DNA from: Treponema sp. UBA1793
Lineage (GTDB): Bacteria; Spirochaetota; Spirochaetia; Treponematales; Treponemataceae
Length of the DNA stretch: 38,561 nt
Direction: 5' to 3'
Assembly: GCA_002314445.1 (NCBI GenBank)
Contig: DCFX01000038.1
Span: 1-38,561 of the forward strand
Positions 1 to 7,576 of this stretch are shown here, piece by piece. Within the stretch, counting starts at the first letter, position 1, and each line of letters opens with the position of its first letter. The notes beneath the pieces were generated by a model. That model ran no database searches, was not told the origin of the DNA, and saw nothing but the letters and a program-made list of their open reading frames with translations. The position numbers and the translations under genes were made by a program.

Positions 1-172
1 TTCCACAAGAATCCCGGAAGAGCCTTAAATAAATATTATTCATATAAGTTATTTTATCATAAAATCCCAAATCGGTAATTTTTATATCATCATAGATTTT
101 TTCGCAACGGATACGAAATTCTTTCTGAAAGCCATATACTGAAACGAGCGAACATTTGTAAGCCTTCAACAA
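1..172 (-). CDS. Possible 5' end of a leftward gene, cut by the window edge (doubtful)
   Basis: On the minus strand a frame stays open for 57 codons from a TTG at 172 to the left edge, with another TTG at 169. It reads LLKAYKCSLVSVYGFQKEF and continues with a mixed hydrophilic composition. There is no ATG near the start and no SD. A promoter-like pair (TTGCAA, 18 bp, TACAAT) lies just upstream, which would place transcription start about 4 nt before the TTG. I recognise no family. A chance open frame in AT-rich DNA is a real alternative, so this is only a flag for whoever holds the neighbouring sequence. Confidence 0.3.
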   Translation of the reverse strand, partial: MLKAYKCSLVSVYGFQKEFRIRCEKIYDDIKITDLGFYDKITYMNNIYLRLFRDSCG

Positions 173-182
173 ATTTTGCCGG

Positions 183-212
183 ATTGTAACAATTTAACAA
201 GGGCCATTGCAA
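183..212 (-). promoter_or_regulatory. Possible leftward promoter
   Basis: Read on the minus strand: -35 TTGCAA (207-212), an 18-bp spacer, and -10 TACAAT (183-188). The predicted start is near 176, immediately before the open frame that leaves the window on the left. Both hexamers are good but not perfect matches to the sigma-70 consensus. Confidence 0.4.
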
Positions 213-315
213 GCTGCATTTTCTGCCATATACAGGCAAAATTTTTGTCTAAGGACAACGACACGCAGCAACATCAGATATAGCCAGAGTTCTTCTGATG
301 CAATATACTATTTTC

Positions 316-1473
316 ATGTACAAACTTATATCAAGCATCGCAGCAGCTTTTGCAGTATTCTGTTTTTTTGCTGTTCCGGTGCAATCGCAGGAAATATCTA
401 TGAAAGATTTTGCAGCAAACAGCACACATGTTAAACTCGTAGGACGTACACAGTTCTCCGACGGTATACTCTGGACAGCCTTTTCCGGTTCAGGAGCATC
501 ATTTATAATTACAGCAAAAAAACTCACGGTAACATTTGCAGGTGACAGCGGGGCACGAGCCCGTAAGGCAGATGGTAATACGAATCTGGCGCGGGTCGCA
601 GTCTATGTAAACGGAAAGCGGGTTATAGACGAACGACTGCTTAAGCAGGAACAAACATATACAGTGTTCGACGTGCCTGAAACGCAGACGGTTTCCGTAG
701 ACGTTATTAAATTGTCGGAAACGGCTATGTCGATTGCAGGAATTAAAAAAATTTCTGCAGATGCCGCAGCAGTTGTTACTCCAGCCGCAGCTAAATCACA
801 CCGCATTGAAATAATCGGCGATTCGATCACCTGCGGGTACGGCGTCGATGACGAAAACCGTGACCATCATTTCTCGACGGCAACAGAAGACGTGACAAAA
901 AGTTATTCATACAAAACTGTAAAGGCTCTTGATGCCGACTACAGTATGGTAGCAATCAGCGGATGGGGTATTATTTCCGGTTGGACAGACGACGATACAA
1001 AGAAAGTTGATCAGCAGCTTCCACTTTATTATGATAAAGTCGGATTTTCGTACAATACATACGCAGGCGGAAAACAGTTACAGACAACAAACTGGGATTT
1101 TTCCCGATTTATTCCCGATATTATCGTGATTAACCTCGGTACAAATGACGACAGCTATTGTGCAGGAAAACGGGAGTGTGAAGATGAATACTCAAAACAG
1201 TATACAGAATTTTTAAAAATCGTACGAAAAAACAACCCCCGTGCCCATATCGTCTGTTCGCTGGGCATTATGGGTGATCGTCTTTTTCACGCGGTTGAAA
1301 AGGCTGCCGCAGATTATTCAGCTGAAACCGGGGATACAAACGTAAGTACGTTCCATTTCACGCCTCAAAATTCTGCAGACGGATATGCTGCAGACTGGCA
1401 TCCGACTGAAGCAACACATACAAAAGAAGCAGCATCACTGACGGCAGAAGTCAAAACAATTATGGCATGGTAA
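316..1473 (+). CDS. Secreted SGNH/GDSL esterase, carbohydrate esterase family 2-like
   Basis: A 385-residue exported hydrolase. A signal peptide (MYKLISSIAAAFAVF to about VQSQ, residues 1-25) is followed by a beta-sandwich-like region (about 35-140) and an SGNH hydrolase domain. The catalytic Ser is in IGDSITCGYG (about residue 170), the oxyanion-hole Asn in LGTND, and the Asp/His pair in DWHPT near the C-terminus. This two-domain layout is typical of CE2 acetyl-xylan/acetyl-glucomannan esterases, so I infer removal of acetyl groups from plant polysaccharides outside the cytoplasm. I prefer ATG 316 to the in-frame ATG 298 because it gives a clean signal peptide and lies 6 nt after a TATACT -10 hexamer (304-309). 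There is no SD at either start, which fits a leaderless transcript. A peptide-acting or other SGNH esterase cannot be excluded. Confidence 0.85.
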   Translation: MYKLISSIAAAFAVFCFFAVPVQSQEISMKDFAANSTHVKLVGRTQFSDGILWTAFSGSGASFIITAKKLTVTFAGDSGARARKADGNTNLARVAVYVNGKRVIDERLLKQEQTYTVFDVPETQTVSVDVIKLSETAMSIAGIKKISADAAAVVTPAAAKSHRIEIIGDSITCGYGVDDENRDHHFSTATEDVTKSYSYKTVKALDADYSMVAISGWGIISGWTDDDTKKVDQQLPLYYDKVGFSYNTYAGGKQLQTTNWDFSRFIPDIIVINLGTNDDSYCAGKRECEDEYSKQYTEFLKIVRKNNPRAHIVCSLGIMGDRLFHAVEKAAADYSAETGDTNVSTFHFTPQNSADGYAADWHPTEATHTKEAASLTAEVKTIMAW

Positions 1474-1601
1474 AAATAAATCAGGTCAATAATGATATAT
1501 TATTAAATTAAAAAGGTCCCTTTTATCGTTATTTTGACAGCATACTGAAATAACAATTATTAAAACATAAAGTGGTAAAAACCTTTCAATGTTCAATAAT
1601 A

Positions 1602-1630
1602 TTGATTTATCGCAAAAATTGAAGTATAAT
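1602..1630 (+). promoter_or_regulatory. Promoter of the small basic protein, predicted leaderless
   Basis: -35 TTGATT (1602-1607), exactly 17 bp, -10 TATAAT (1625-1630). The ATG at 1638 begins after only 7 nt, so the transcript should start at or 1 nt before the start codon. No SD is present. Confidence 0.75.
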
Positions 1631-1637
1631 AATTATT

Positions 1638-1847
1638 ATGAAGGCAATAAAAGCTACAACAAAGAAAGCGGCTGCAAAAAAGCCGGCTGACAAAACAACA
1701 CGTAAGACAGCAACTAAAAAGGCTGAGCTTCCGTCAAAATCACACTCTATTTCATGCGACGATGTAACATGGGGAAAAATTCAGGTCCTTGCAAAAAAGG
1801 CCGGTATGAATGTATCCAAATACATCATTTCAAAACTCGTGAAATAG
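1638..1847 (+). CDS. Small basic protein: Lys/Ala-rich tail plus ribbon-helix-helix-like C-terminus
   Basis: A 69-residue protein in two parts. Residues 1-33 are a Lys/Ala/Thr tail (KKAAAKKPADKTTRK) of the kind seen in histone-H1-like bacterial proteins. Residues 36-69 (SHSISCDDVTWGKIQVLAKK and onward to MNVSKYIISKLVK) have the spacing of an Arc/MetJ-type ribbon-helix-helix: a short strand, helix A, a turn, then helix B with the usual 'N-V-S-K-Y-I' start. I infer a small DNA-binding protein, either a repressor or a nucleoid-associated factor. It has its own promoter and is predicted to be leaderless. No toxin-like partner is adjacent, so an antitoxin role is not supported. The family assignment rests on pattern only. 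Confidence 0.65.
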   Translation: MKAIKATTKKAAAKKPADKTTRKTATKKAELPSKSHSISCDDVTWGKIQVLAKKAGMNVSKYIISKLVK

Positions 1848-1910
1848 TGTATTAAAACCAATAAATATTTGTTATTTCTTATCTATTTGCATAAAAAATA
1901 ACAAAATTTG

Positions 1911-1939
1911 TTGATTATTCGGAAGAGATTTTGTATATT
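1911..1939 (+). promoter_or_regulatory. Promoter of candidate small RNA
   Basis: -35 TTGATT (1911-1916), exactly 17 bp, -10 TATATT (1934-1939). The -35 hexamer and spacer length match the promoter at 1602-1630. Predicted start is about 1944-1946, directly at the foot of a tetraloop hairpin, and no gene follows before the terminator. Confidence 0.65.
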
Positions 1940-1943
1940 ATAG

Positions 1944-2014
1944 ATGCATCCGAAAGGATGTATAAACTCTCTCCGATTGTCCCGTGAGGTGCAAACTTCA
2001 CGGGACGTTTTTTT
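1944..2014 (+). ncRNA. Candidate ~70-nt small RNA with GNRA hairpin, CU-rich linker and intrinsic terminator
   Basis: Three modules follow the promoter. First, an 8-bp hairpin (1944-1951 with 1956-1963, one G-U pair) is closed by a GAAA tetraloop (1952-1955). Second, a ~15-nt linker is predicted single-stranded and contains CTCTCTCC (1967-1974). Third, a strong terminator has stem GTCCCGTGA (1979-1987) with TCACGGGAC (1998-2006) followed by seven T. The linker complements purine-rich SD sequences (GGAGAGAG), as in CU-rich regulatory sRNAs of other bacteria. A 35-codon frame starting at ATG 1944 would run through the terminator and looks accidental. An attenuated leader is unlikely because the next gene on this strand is far away. 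This is an inference from structure, not a recognised RNA family. Confidence 0.55.
1979..2014 (+). terminator. Intrinsic terminator of candidate sRNA
   Basis: A 9-bp perfect stem GTCCCGTGA/TCACGGGAC with a 10-nt loop, then one G and a run of seven T at 2008-2014. It is one of the strongest terminators in the window. Confidence 0.8.
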
Positions 2015-2054
2015 ATTTCCGGCACAATACAATCTTTCTTCTATAATGTGACAT

Positions 2055-2077
2055 AAAAAAAGTACCCATCAGGGTAC
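2055..2077 (-). terminator. Distal copy of duplicated terminator module
   Basis: On the minus strand: stem GTACCC/GGGTAC with a 4-nt loop, followed by seven T (A-run 2055-2061 on plus) and ATGTC. The same layout, including the trailing ATGTC, recurs at 2136-2169. It would back up termination of the tRNA-Ile transcript. Confidence 0.6.
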
Positions 2078-2098
2078 CTCTATTTCAAGTCGAATGTA

Positions 2099-2119
2099 AG
2101 AAAATGCTGCGCATTTTCT
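2099..2119. repeat. Perfect 9-bp hairpin between the two terminator copies
   Basis: AGAAAATGC (2099-2107), 3-nt loop, GCATTTTCT (2111-2119). There is no T-run, so it is not a terminator by itself. It sits centrally between the duplicated terminators and may be an RNA-stability structure in a read-through product. Confidence 0.55.
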
Positions 2120-2135
2120 CTTTCATAGGAGACAT

Positions 2136-2169
2136 AAAAAAACGTACCCGTCGGGGTACGTTTTTTTTT
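2136..2169 (-). terminator. Bidirectional terminator downstream of tRNA-Ile2
   Basis: Stem CGTACCC (2143-2149) with GGGTACG (2154-2160), flanked by seven A on the left (2136-2142) and nine T on the right (2161-2169). It can terminate on either strand. It begins only 4 nt past the tRNA 3' end, so it is the tRNA terminator on the minus strand. Confidence 0.75.
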
Positions 2170-2173
2170 ATTC

Positions 2174-2247
<74 letters not shown>

Positions 2248-2259
2248 GGATATTTTTCT

Positions 2260-2289
2260 ATATTACCACATTTCCGGCATTCAGGTCAA
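2260..2289 (-). promoter_or_regulatory. tRNA-Ile2 promoter
   Basis: Minus strand: -35 TTGACC (2284-2289), 18-bp spacer, -10 TAATAT (2260-2265) preceded by an extended TGG. The predicted start near 2253 lies about 6 nt upstream of the mature 5' end at 2247. Confidence 0.65.
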
Positions 2290-2311
2290 TAAACCCATCC
2301 TCATTTATCAG

Positions 2312-2524
2312 TCATTTACTATATACTACACCGTCGATTGTAACAGAACCTTTTTCAGACGGAATATAACTGCGCTGCCCCGGCTGCCCCTGTCTTTCAT
2401 CACGTCGTCCGCGATTGTCGCGATGTCTGGGTCCGGGAGGCGGAGTTATGCAGCCTGCGAAAAATAAGGACGATCCCACCGCTAAAAGTAAAAGGGAAAT
2501 TATACCGTATATATTTCTTTTCAT
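2312..2524 (-). CDS. Small lipoprotein of unknown function
   Basis: A 70-residue precursor. Residues 1-24 form a lipoprotein signal peptide with the lipobox LFFAGC, and lipidation would occur at the Cys of FAGC. The mature part is short, very rich in Pro, Arg, Gly and Gln (PPPGPRHRDNRGRRDERQ), and ends GSVTIDGVVYSK. I recognise no family, and the Pro/Arg-rich portion is probably disordered. The start has no SD. A TATACT -10 hexamer (2532-2537 on plus coordinates) ends 7 nt before the ATG, so a leaderless mRNA is predicted, although no good -35 is visible. The gene follows asnB by 46 nt on the same strand and could alternatively be read through from it. Confidence 0.7.
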   Translation of the reverse strand: MKRNIYGIISLLLLAVGSSLFFAGCITPPPGPRHRDNRGRRDERQGQPGQRSYIPSEKGSVTIDGVVYSK

Positions 2525-2570
2525 AGAAAACAGTATAATCCCTTATGCAATAATTATTCTGAAAAAAACA

Positions 2571-4283
2571 TTATTTTGTGTAAGCCGCAACATGAACGCC
2601 TTTCATGGCTCTTCCGCTCGGTTCATCCATATTCTTCCAGGCAGCATCCCATTCAAGCGCTTTTGCAGTAGAACAGGCGATACTTGCTTCATGTGGAACG
2701 GTTTTTGCTGCGGTTTCAGACGGGAAGAACTTTGTAAAAATCTCCCGATAATAGTATTCCTCTTTTGTCGATGGTGTATTCACAGGGAAGCGTTTTGCAC
2801 GCGTTGCAAACTGAACATCGCTTACCTTTTCTTCCGTCATCTTCTTGAGCGTATCTATCCAGTTATAGCCGACACCGTCGCTGAACTGTTCCTTCTGGCG
2901 CCACACGATATCGGCCGGGAGACAGTCTTCAAATGCCTTGCGCAATATCCATTTTTCCATGCGCTGTTTTCCATCAGGCTGCATGGGAATAGACATTTTA
3001 TCGACCGGATTAATCCGCATGGCCACATCCATAAATTCCTTATCAAGGAACGGGACACGGCCTTCTACGCCCCAGGCCATAAGCGATTTGTTAGCGCGGA
3101 GACAATCGTATAAATGGAGTTTGCTCAGTTTACGTACAAGTTCTTCGTGAAATTCTTTCGCGTTAGGAGCTTTATGGAAGTAGAGATAGCCGCCGAAGAG
3201 TTCATCGCTTCCTTCACCGCTCAGAACCATCTTAATTCCCATCGATTTGATGTAACGTGCAAGCAGGAACATCGGGGTTGAAGCACGTACTGTCGTAATA
3301 TCGTACGTTTCTATATGATAAATGACATCAGGCAGAGCGTCGAGCGCTTCCTGAATCGTAAAGTGCACTTCGTGATGTACCGTGCCGATGTACTCAGCCG
3401 CCGTTTTTGCAGCAATAAGATCGGGAGAACCTTCAAGTCCTATTGCAAAACTGTGAAGACGCGGCCACCACGCTTCTGTTTTTCCATTTTCTTCTACGCG
3501 TTTTGCCGCAAATTTCTGCGTCACTGCAGCAATGATAGAGGAATCAAGGCCTCCGGAAAGAAGCACACCGTACGGAACATCGCACATAAGCTGGCGTTTT
3601 ACAGCCGCCTCAAGCGCACTGCGGAGTTCCTGAATATCAGATTTGTTGTCTTTTATTGCATCGTACTCTTCCCAGTCACGGTGATACCATCTTGTCGGAG
3701 CTTTGTCTTTGCTGTGAAAGTAACTGCCGTTCGGGAACTCTTCAATTGTGCAGCATTCGCCTTCAAGTGCTTTCAGTTCACTTGCCACATAATAACGGCC
3801 GTTTTTGTCCCACCCCTGGTACAGAGGTACAATACCGATTGGATCACGGCCAACGAGATATACGTCATTTGCTTTGTCGTACAGGGCGAATGCATAATCG
3901 CCGCATAATTCCTCAAATAAAGCAGGACCTTTATCCTGATACAGCGGAATAATTACTTCGCAGTCGGACTGTGTTTTGAAATGATACTTTCCCTCATATC
4001 GTTTGCGTATCTCTTTATGATTGTATATTTCACCGTTAACTGCGAGAATCACGTTGCCGTCGGTACTCACAAGCGGCTGTTTTCCGGACATCGGGTCAAC
4101 AATTGCAAGACGTTCATGGCTTAAAATTGCATTACCGCCTGTATATACACCGCTCCAATCCGGGCCGCGGTGACGGATTTTACGAGACATTTCAAGAATC
4201 TGTGCACGCAGTTCTTCTTTTAATCCTTCTTCAAGCGGCACCGATCCGCTATTTAAATCAAATACGCCTACAAAACCACACAT
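2571..4283 (-). CDS. asnB: Asparagine synthase (glutamine-hydrolysing)
   Basis: A 570-residue AsnB, slightly longer than the ~554-residue E. coli enzyme. It makes asparagine from aspartate, ATP and glutamine in the cytoplasm. The N-terminal Ntn glutaminase domain (1-~205) begins MCGFVG, with Cys2 as nucleophile once Met is removed. Further landmarks are RHRGPD (38-42), NGEIYN (83-88) and GDYAFALYD (128-136). The C-terminal synthetase domain has the PP-loop SGGLDSS (243-249) and SGEGSDELFGGY, and the arrangement is complete. The ATG is preceded by a G-rich SD-like GGGGG 7 nt upstream. The gene stands alone between the alpha-galactosidase terminator and the small lipoprotein. Confidence 0.95.
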   Translation of the reverse strand: MCGFVGVFDLNSGSVPLEEGLKEELRAQILEMSRKIRHRGPDWSGVYTGGNAILSHERLAIVDPMSGKQPLVSTDGNVILAVNGEIYNHKEIRKRYEGKYHFKTQSDCEVIIPLYQDKGPALFEELCGDYAFALYDKANDVYLVGRDPIGIVPLYQGWDKNGRYYVASELKALEGECCTIEEFPNGSYFHSKDKAPTRWYHRDWEEYDAIKDNKSDIQELRSALEAAVKRQLMCDVPYGVLLSGGLDSSIIAAVTQKFAAKRVEENGKTEAWWPRLHSFAIGLEGSPDLIAAKTAAEYIGTVHHEVHFTIQEALDALPDVIYHIETYDITTVRASTPMFLLARYIKSMGIKMVLSGEGSDELFGGYLYFHKAPNAKEFHEELVRKLSKLHLYDCLRANKSLMAWGVEGRVPFLDKEFMDVAMRINPVDKMSIPMQPDGKQRMEKWILRKAFEDCLPADIVWRQKEQFSDGVGYNWIDTLKKMTEEKVSDVQFATRAKRFPVNTPSTKEEYYYREIFTKFFPSETAAKTVPHEASIACSTAKALEWDAAWKNMDEPSGRAMKGVHVAAYTK

Positions 4284-4356
4284 TCAGCAACCCCCGTATA
4301 ATTACAGTGAATTCATCTGTGGCGCGGATGCCGCACCCAAAGCGAAAAAGTATATT

Positions 4357-4406
4357 AAAAAAGACGTCTGAACAGAAGCGCATACATGTACCCCTCTGCT
4401 CAGACG
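4357..4406 (-). terminator. Terminator of the alpha-galactosidase operon
   Basis: On the minus strand, a stem of CGTCTGA/TCAGACG extended by CAGA/TCTG with one mismatch (4365-4376 with 4395-4406) and a large loop. It is followed by a T-run (A at 4357-4362 on plus). It lies between the aga stop and the asnB start and separates the two units. Confidence 0.7.
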
Positions 4407-4461
4407 CCCTCGTCTTCTTTTATAGAATACTGATTACAGCCCTCCATGTCAACGGATGACG

Positions 4462-6675
4462 TTATTCTTCAATTAATAGCGTTACAGACTGAAAATCTCC
4501 CGTTTTTCCGCGGAATAATCCCGTCATGCCTATTCCTGCATACATCAATTCAGAACCGCTGTACGTTCCGATTCTCTCACACCCGCCGGAGAAAAACGAA
4601 ACAGTATATATCCGCTGTTCATCCAGCCCCTTAAGCTTTAATACGCGGAAACCTTCGTTGACACCGTTTAAAATCCGGTAGCAGCTTACAAGAGCCGCTG
4701 TACGTTCCCCATTTATACACATCCACGATGCATATGACTGCCCGAACGGGCTGAGCAGCCGGTAAAATACCCCCTGCTGAAGGAGTTCCCCGTATTGTTT
4801 TACAAACACAATCTGCTGCCGGACTTCTTCTTTTTCTTCTGCTGAAAGCCGGTTCAAATCAAGTTCATATCCGAACGCGCCGTAACAGGCAACCTCAAAT
4901 CTTGTGCTCAGCGGTGTCATCCTTCCCACCTGTGCATTGGGGACAGCAGAAACATGCGCACCCATGCAGCTTACCGGATACACATACGATGACCCATATT
5001 GGATTTTCAGTCTTTCAATTGCATCAGTATCATCGCTTGTCCACGCCTGGGGTGCATAATACAGCATTCCCGGATCAAAACGTGCTCCGCCGCTCGAACA
5101 GGATTCAAAAAGCAGGTGAGGAAATTCTCTGATCAGGCGGTCATACAGCGAATACAGGCCCAGTATATACCGGTGCATCACTTCTCCCTGCCTTCTGTTC
5201 TCCGTACCGCTGCTGAAGCATTCCGTCATATACCGGTTCATGTCCCATTTTATATAGGATATACGCGCATCCCGGATTATTTCGGCAATCTTACCGTAAA
5301 GGTATTCTCTGACTTCGCTGCGCGTTAAATCAAGGGTATACTGATGCCTGCACGGCGAACTGATCCGCTCCGGCGTGCTGAGAATCCAGTCGGGATGTTC
5401 CCTGTACAAATCACTGTCTTTATTGACCATTTCAGGTTCTATCCACAGGCCGAACTGCATTCCCATCCTGCGGATTTTATCTGCAAGCCCCTCTATTCCG
5501 TCCGGAAGTTTTTTACGGTTTGCAACCCAGTCTCCCAAACCCGCCCGATCATTATTTCTTTCCCCGAACCAGCCGTCGTCCAGAACAAATAATTCAACTC
5601 CGAGAGACTGTCCCATGGATGCGATTTTCAGGATTTTTTCTTCGTCAAAATCAAATTCTGTCGATTCCCAGTTATTCAGAAGAACAGGACGGCGGCGGTC
5701 TCTCCAGTATCCTCTGGCAAGCCGTGTCCGGTACAGCAGATGGTATACCTGACTCATTCCGTTAAGCCCCTGCCGGGAATACACCATAACGGCTTCGGGA
5801 GTCTGAAAACTCTCACCCTCCCTCAATTCCCATTCAAATACATCGGGATGTATTCCCAGCATAATTCTGGCTGTATCATGAGTATCTACTTCCACCTGGG
5901 CAAGAAAACTGCCGCTGTACACAAAGCTGAACCCGTATATCTCCCCGCTGAATTCCGTCGTATCGGGACGTTTTAAAGCCAGGAAAGGATTATGTTCTGC
6001 GCTGCTTGCTCCTCTCATGCTGTAAACGGACTGAACACCCTGTTCCAGCTTTCCCGTCTTTATGTAACGTTCCCGCGCCCACGCTCCGGACAGTCTTATC
6101 ATTTCATAATCAGCATCAGATAAATCGATGCTCGTACTCATTGCGCGTTCCAGTACGACAGGAGAACCTCTATCCTTTATGAATCTGGCGTTCCGGGCAA
6201 TAACAGGTAAATCGCTGTATATCGTATATGATAAAACAAGCTTTGTTCCGATAACCGGATCATGCAGGGTGATTTCCAGAGAGACCGCTTCATCCTCTCT
6301 TTCCGTATACACAGCAGGAAGTCCTTCCAGCCGCCTTTTCCCGTTGAATATCCAGTGGGATTCATATGTAAAATTTGTAATTCTGCTGCCGTTTTCCTGA
6401 AGGACAGTTACAGCAGGATACCGGAAATCGGTCGTTCCATAGGATGGATATTCCTGCCGCGTATACTGGAGCGACAAGCTGCTTTTTTCAGCAACATACG
6501 CTGCCAGCGGACGCAATTTTTCTTCCCTCATATAGGCGTATGAATTTCTGTCTTCAAGCTTCTTTCCGTAATATAACTGTCCCAGCTGGGCGTTGGGAAG
6601 TATTTCGATGATATAACTGATTTCGTCATTATATAAATGAAATTCACCGGATTCTTCATGAAATATAACAGGCAT
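4462..6675 (-). CDS. aga: Alpha-galactosidase, glycoside hydrolase family 36
   Basis: A 737-residue cytoplasmic enzyme expected to hydrolyse terminal alpha-1,6-galactose from melibiose, raffinose and related sugars. The N-terminal beta-sandwich begins MPVIFHEESGEFHLYND. The (beta/alpha)8 barrel carries the nucleophile Asp in YIKWDMNRY and the acid/base Asp in WTSDDTDAIER. Other GH36 landmarks are FVLDDGWFG and CSSGGARFDPG. There is no signal peptide. I chose ATG 6675 over an upstream TTG at 6765 because GAGGG sits 5 nt before it, the length then matches the family, and the overlap with the permease disappears. It is the last gene of the binding protein-permease-permease-aga operon and is followed by a terminator. 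In streptococcal msm loci the same enzyme acts on the sugars the transporter imports. Confidence 0.93.
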   Translation of the reverse strand: MPVIFHEESGEFHLYNDEISYIIEILPNAQLGQLYYGKKLEDRNSYAYMREEKLRPLAAYVAEKSSLSLQYTRQEYPSYGTTDFRYPAVTVLQENGSRITNFTYESHWIFNGKRRLEGLPAVYTEREDEAVSLEITLHDPVIGTKLVLSYTIYSDLPVIARNARFIKDRGSPVVLERAMSTSIDLSDADYEMIRLSGAWARERYIKTGKLEQGVQSVYSMRGASSAEHNPFLALKRPDTTEFSGEIYGFSFVYSGSFLAQVEVDTHDTARIMLGIHPDVFEWELREGESFQTPEAVMVYSRQGLNGMSQVYHLLYRTRLARGYWRDRRRPVLLNNWESTEFDFDEEKILKIASMGQSLGVELFVLDDGWFGERNNDRAGLGDWVANRKKLPDGIEGLADKIRRMGMQFGLWIEPEMVNKDSDLYREHPDWILSTPERISSPCRHQYTLDLTRSEVREYLYGKIAEIIRDARISYIKWDMNRYMTECFSSGTENRRQGEVMHRYILGLYSLYDRLIREFPHLLFESCSSGGARFDPGMLYYAPQAWTSDDTDAIERLKIQYGSSYVYPVSCMGAHVSAVPNAQVGRMTPLSTRFEVACYGAFGYELDLNRLSAEEKEEVRQQIVFVKQYGELLQQGVFYRLLSPFGQSYASWMCINGERTAALVSCYRILNGVNEGFRVLKLKGLDEQRIYTVSFFSGGCERIGTYSGSELMYAGIGMTGLFRGKTGDFQSVTLLIEE

Positions 6676-6730
6676 TTTTCCCTCGCATAATTTTTCCGGC
6701 GGAGATACAGGTTCAGACGCCGGTTCGCAT

Positions 6731-7561
6731 CTATAATTTTCCGCCTGTAGTTGCAATTCCTGCAATGAATTGTCTCTGGAAGATAATGTAAATAATCAGC
6801 ATCGGCAGAACCGCGAGCACTGACGCTGCCATAAGGCGCGGATAATTGACAGAATACGCGCCTGCTATCTTTGCCAGTGCCGACGACAATACGGCTGCGT
6901 CGGTCTTTGTATTGACGATGAGCGGCCACATCAAATCCTTAAACGAAAACAGCGCCGTAAATATCCCCAGTGCAACAAGGCCCGATTTTGTAAGGGGGAA
7001 CATGATTTTGTAAAAAATCTGCCAGATGTTGCAGCCGTCAAGCCGGGCAGCTTCTTCAAGTTCTTTCGGCAGCCCCAGAAAAAACTGTCTTAAAAGAAAC
7101 GTTCCGAATGCACTGACAAGTCCCGGAAACAACAGCGCAAATATCGTATTACGCATGCCAAGCTTGTCCACCATCAGGTACTGAGGAATTATAAAAATCT
7201 GAACCGGCACCATCATCTGGAACAATACAAGAGCAAATCCAAGTCTCTTTCCCGGGAATTCCAGTCTTGCAAATGCATAAGCCGCCATTGCGCTGAACAT
7301 AACCGCGCAGAATACACGCAGCGCCATCATGGCAAACGTATTGAAGTACAGACGGGCAAAGTTATTAGTTTTGACAACCTCCGAGAAATTGTTCCACTGC
7401 GGCGCTGCCGGAAAAAAGCGGAATGGATTCATGGCAGTCGATTCCGTTACCGTTTTCAGTGACGTCAGGAACATCCATACCAGAGGCAGGAGCATAAGCA
7501 GGGAACCTGCAATCAAAAATATATGTATTAAAATCGTAATTTGTTTCGTCTGTTTTTTCAT
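6731..7561 (-). CDS. msmG: Sugar ABC transporter inner-membrane permease (MalG/MsmG type)
   Basis: A 276-residue integral membrane protein of the CUT1 permease family with about six predicted membrane helices, the first at about residues 10-32. It carries the EAA loop that contacts the ATPase: EELEEAARLDGCNIWQIFYK, then PLTKSGLVALGIF. The SD AAGGA lies 10 nt before the ATG, and the gene starts 15 nt after the partner permease stops. With the adjacent permease it should form the channel of an alpha-galactoside/raffinose importer. The symbol follows the streptococcal msm locus and rests mainly on gene order. Confidence 0.88.
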   Translation of the reverse strand: MKKQTKQITILIHIFLIAGSLLMLLPLVWMFLTSLKTVTESTAMNPFRFFPAAPQWNNFSEVVKTNNFARLYFNTFAMMALRVFCAVMFSAMAAYAFARLEFPGKRLGFALVLFQMMVPVQIFIIPQYLMVDKLGMRNTIFALLFPGLVSAFGTFLLRQFFLGLPKELEEAARLDGCNIWQIFYKIMFPLTKSGLVALGIFTALFSFKDLMWPLIVNTKTDAAVLSSALAKIAGAYSVNYPRLMAASVLAVLPMLIIYIIFQRQFIAGIATTGGKL

Positions 7562-7576
7562 TTCATCCGTCCTTTT

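Noticed and set aside
1494..1534. AAAAGG-TC-CCTTTT palindrome after the SGNH esterase as a terminator
   Set aside because: The loop is too small and the stem AT-rich, with only four T after it. Too weak to call.
1944..2048. Short frame from ATG 1944 inside the candidate sRNA
   Set aside because: No SD, runs through a strong terminator, and gives an unconvincing peptide.
2082..2123. 13-codon minus-strand peptide (MKEKMRSIFLHST) between the duplicated terminators
   Set aside because: No SD, and its sequence is largely dictated by the perfect hairpin. No support for translation.
2415..4459. Long plus-strand open frames opposite asnB and elsewhere
   Set aside because: They are antisense to well-supported genes, lack start signals, and encode Cys/Arg/Phe-rich text typical of shadow frames.
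6675..6765. Longer alpha-galactosidase from TTG 6765 overlapping the permease
   Set aside because: The 30 extra residues lack family similarity, and the ATG at 6675 has a strong SD.
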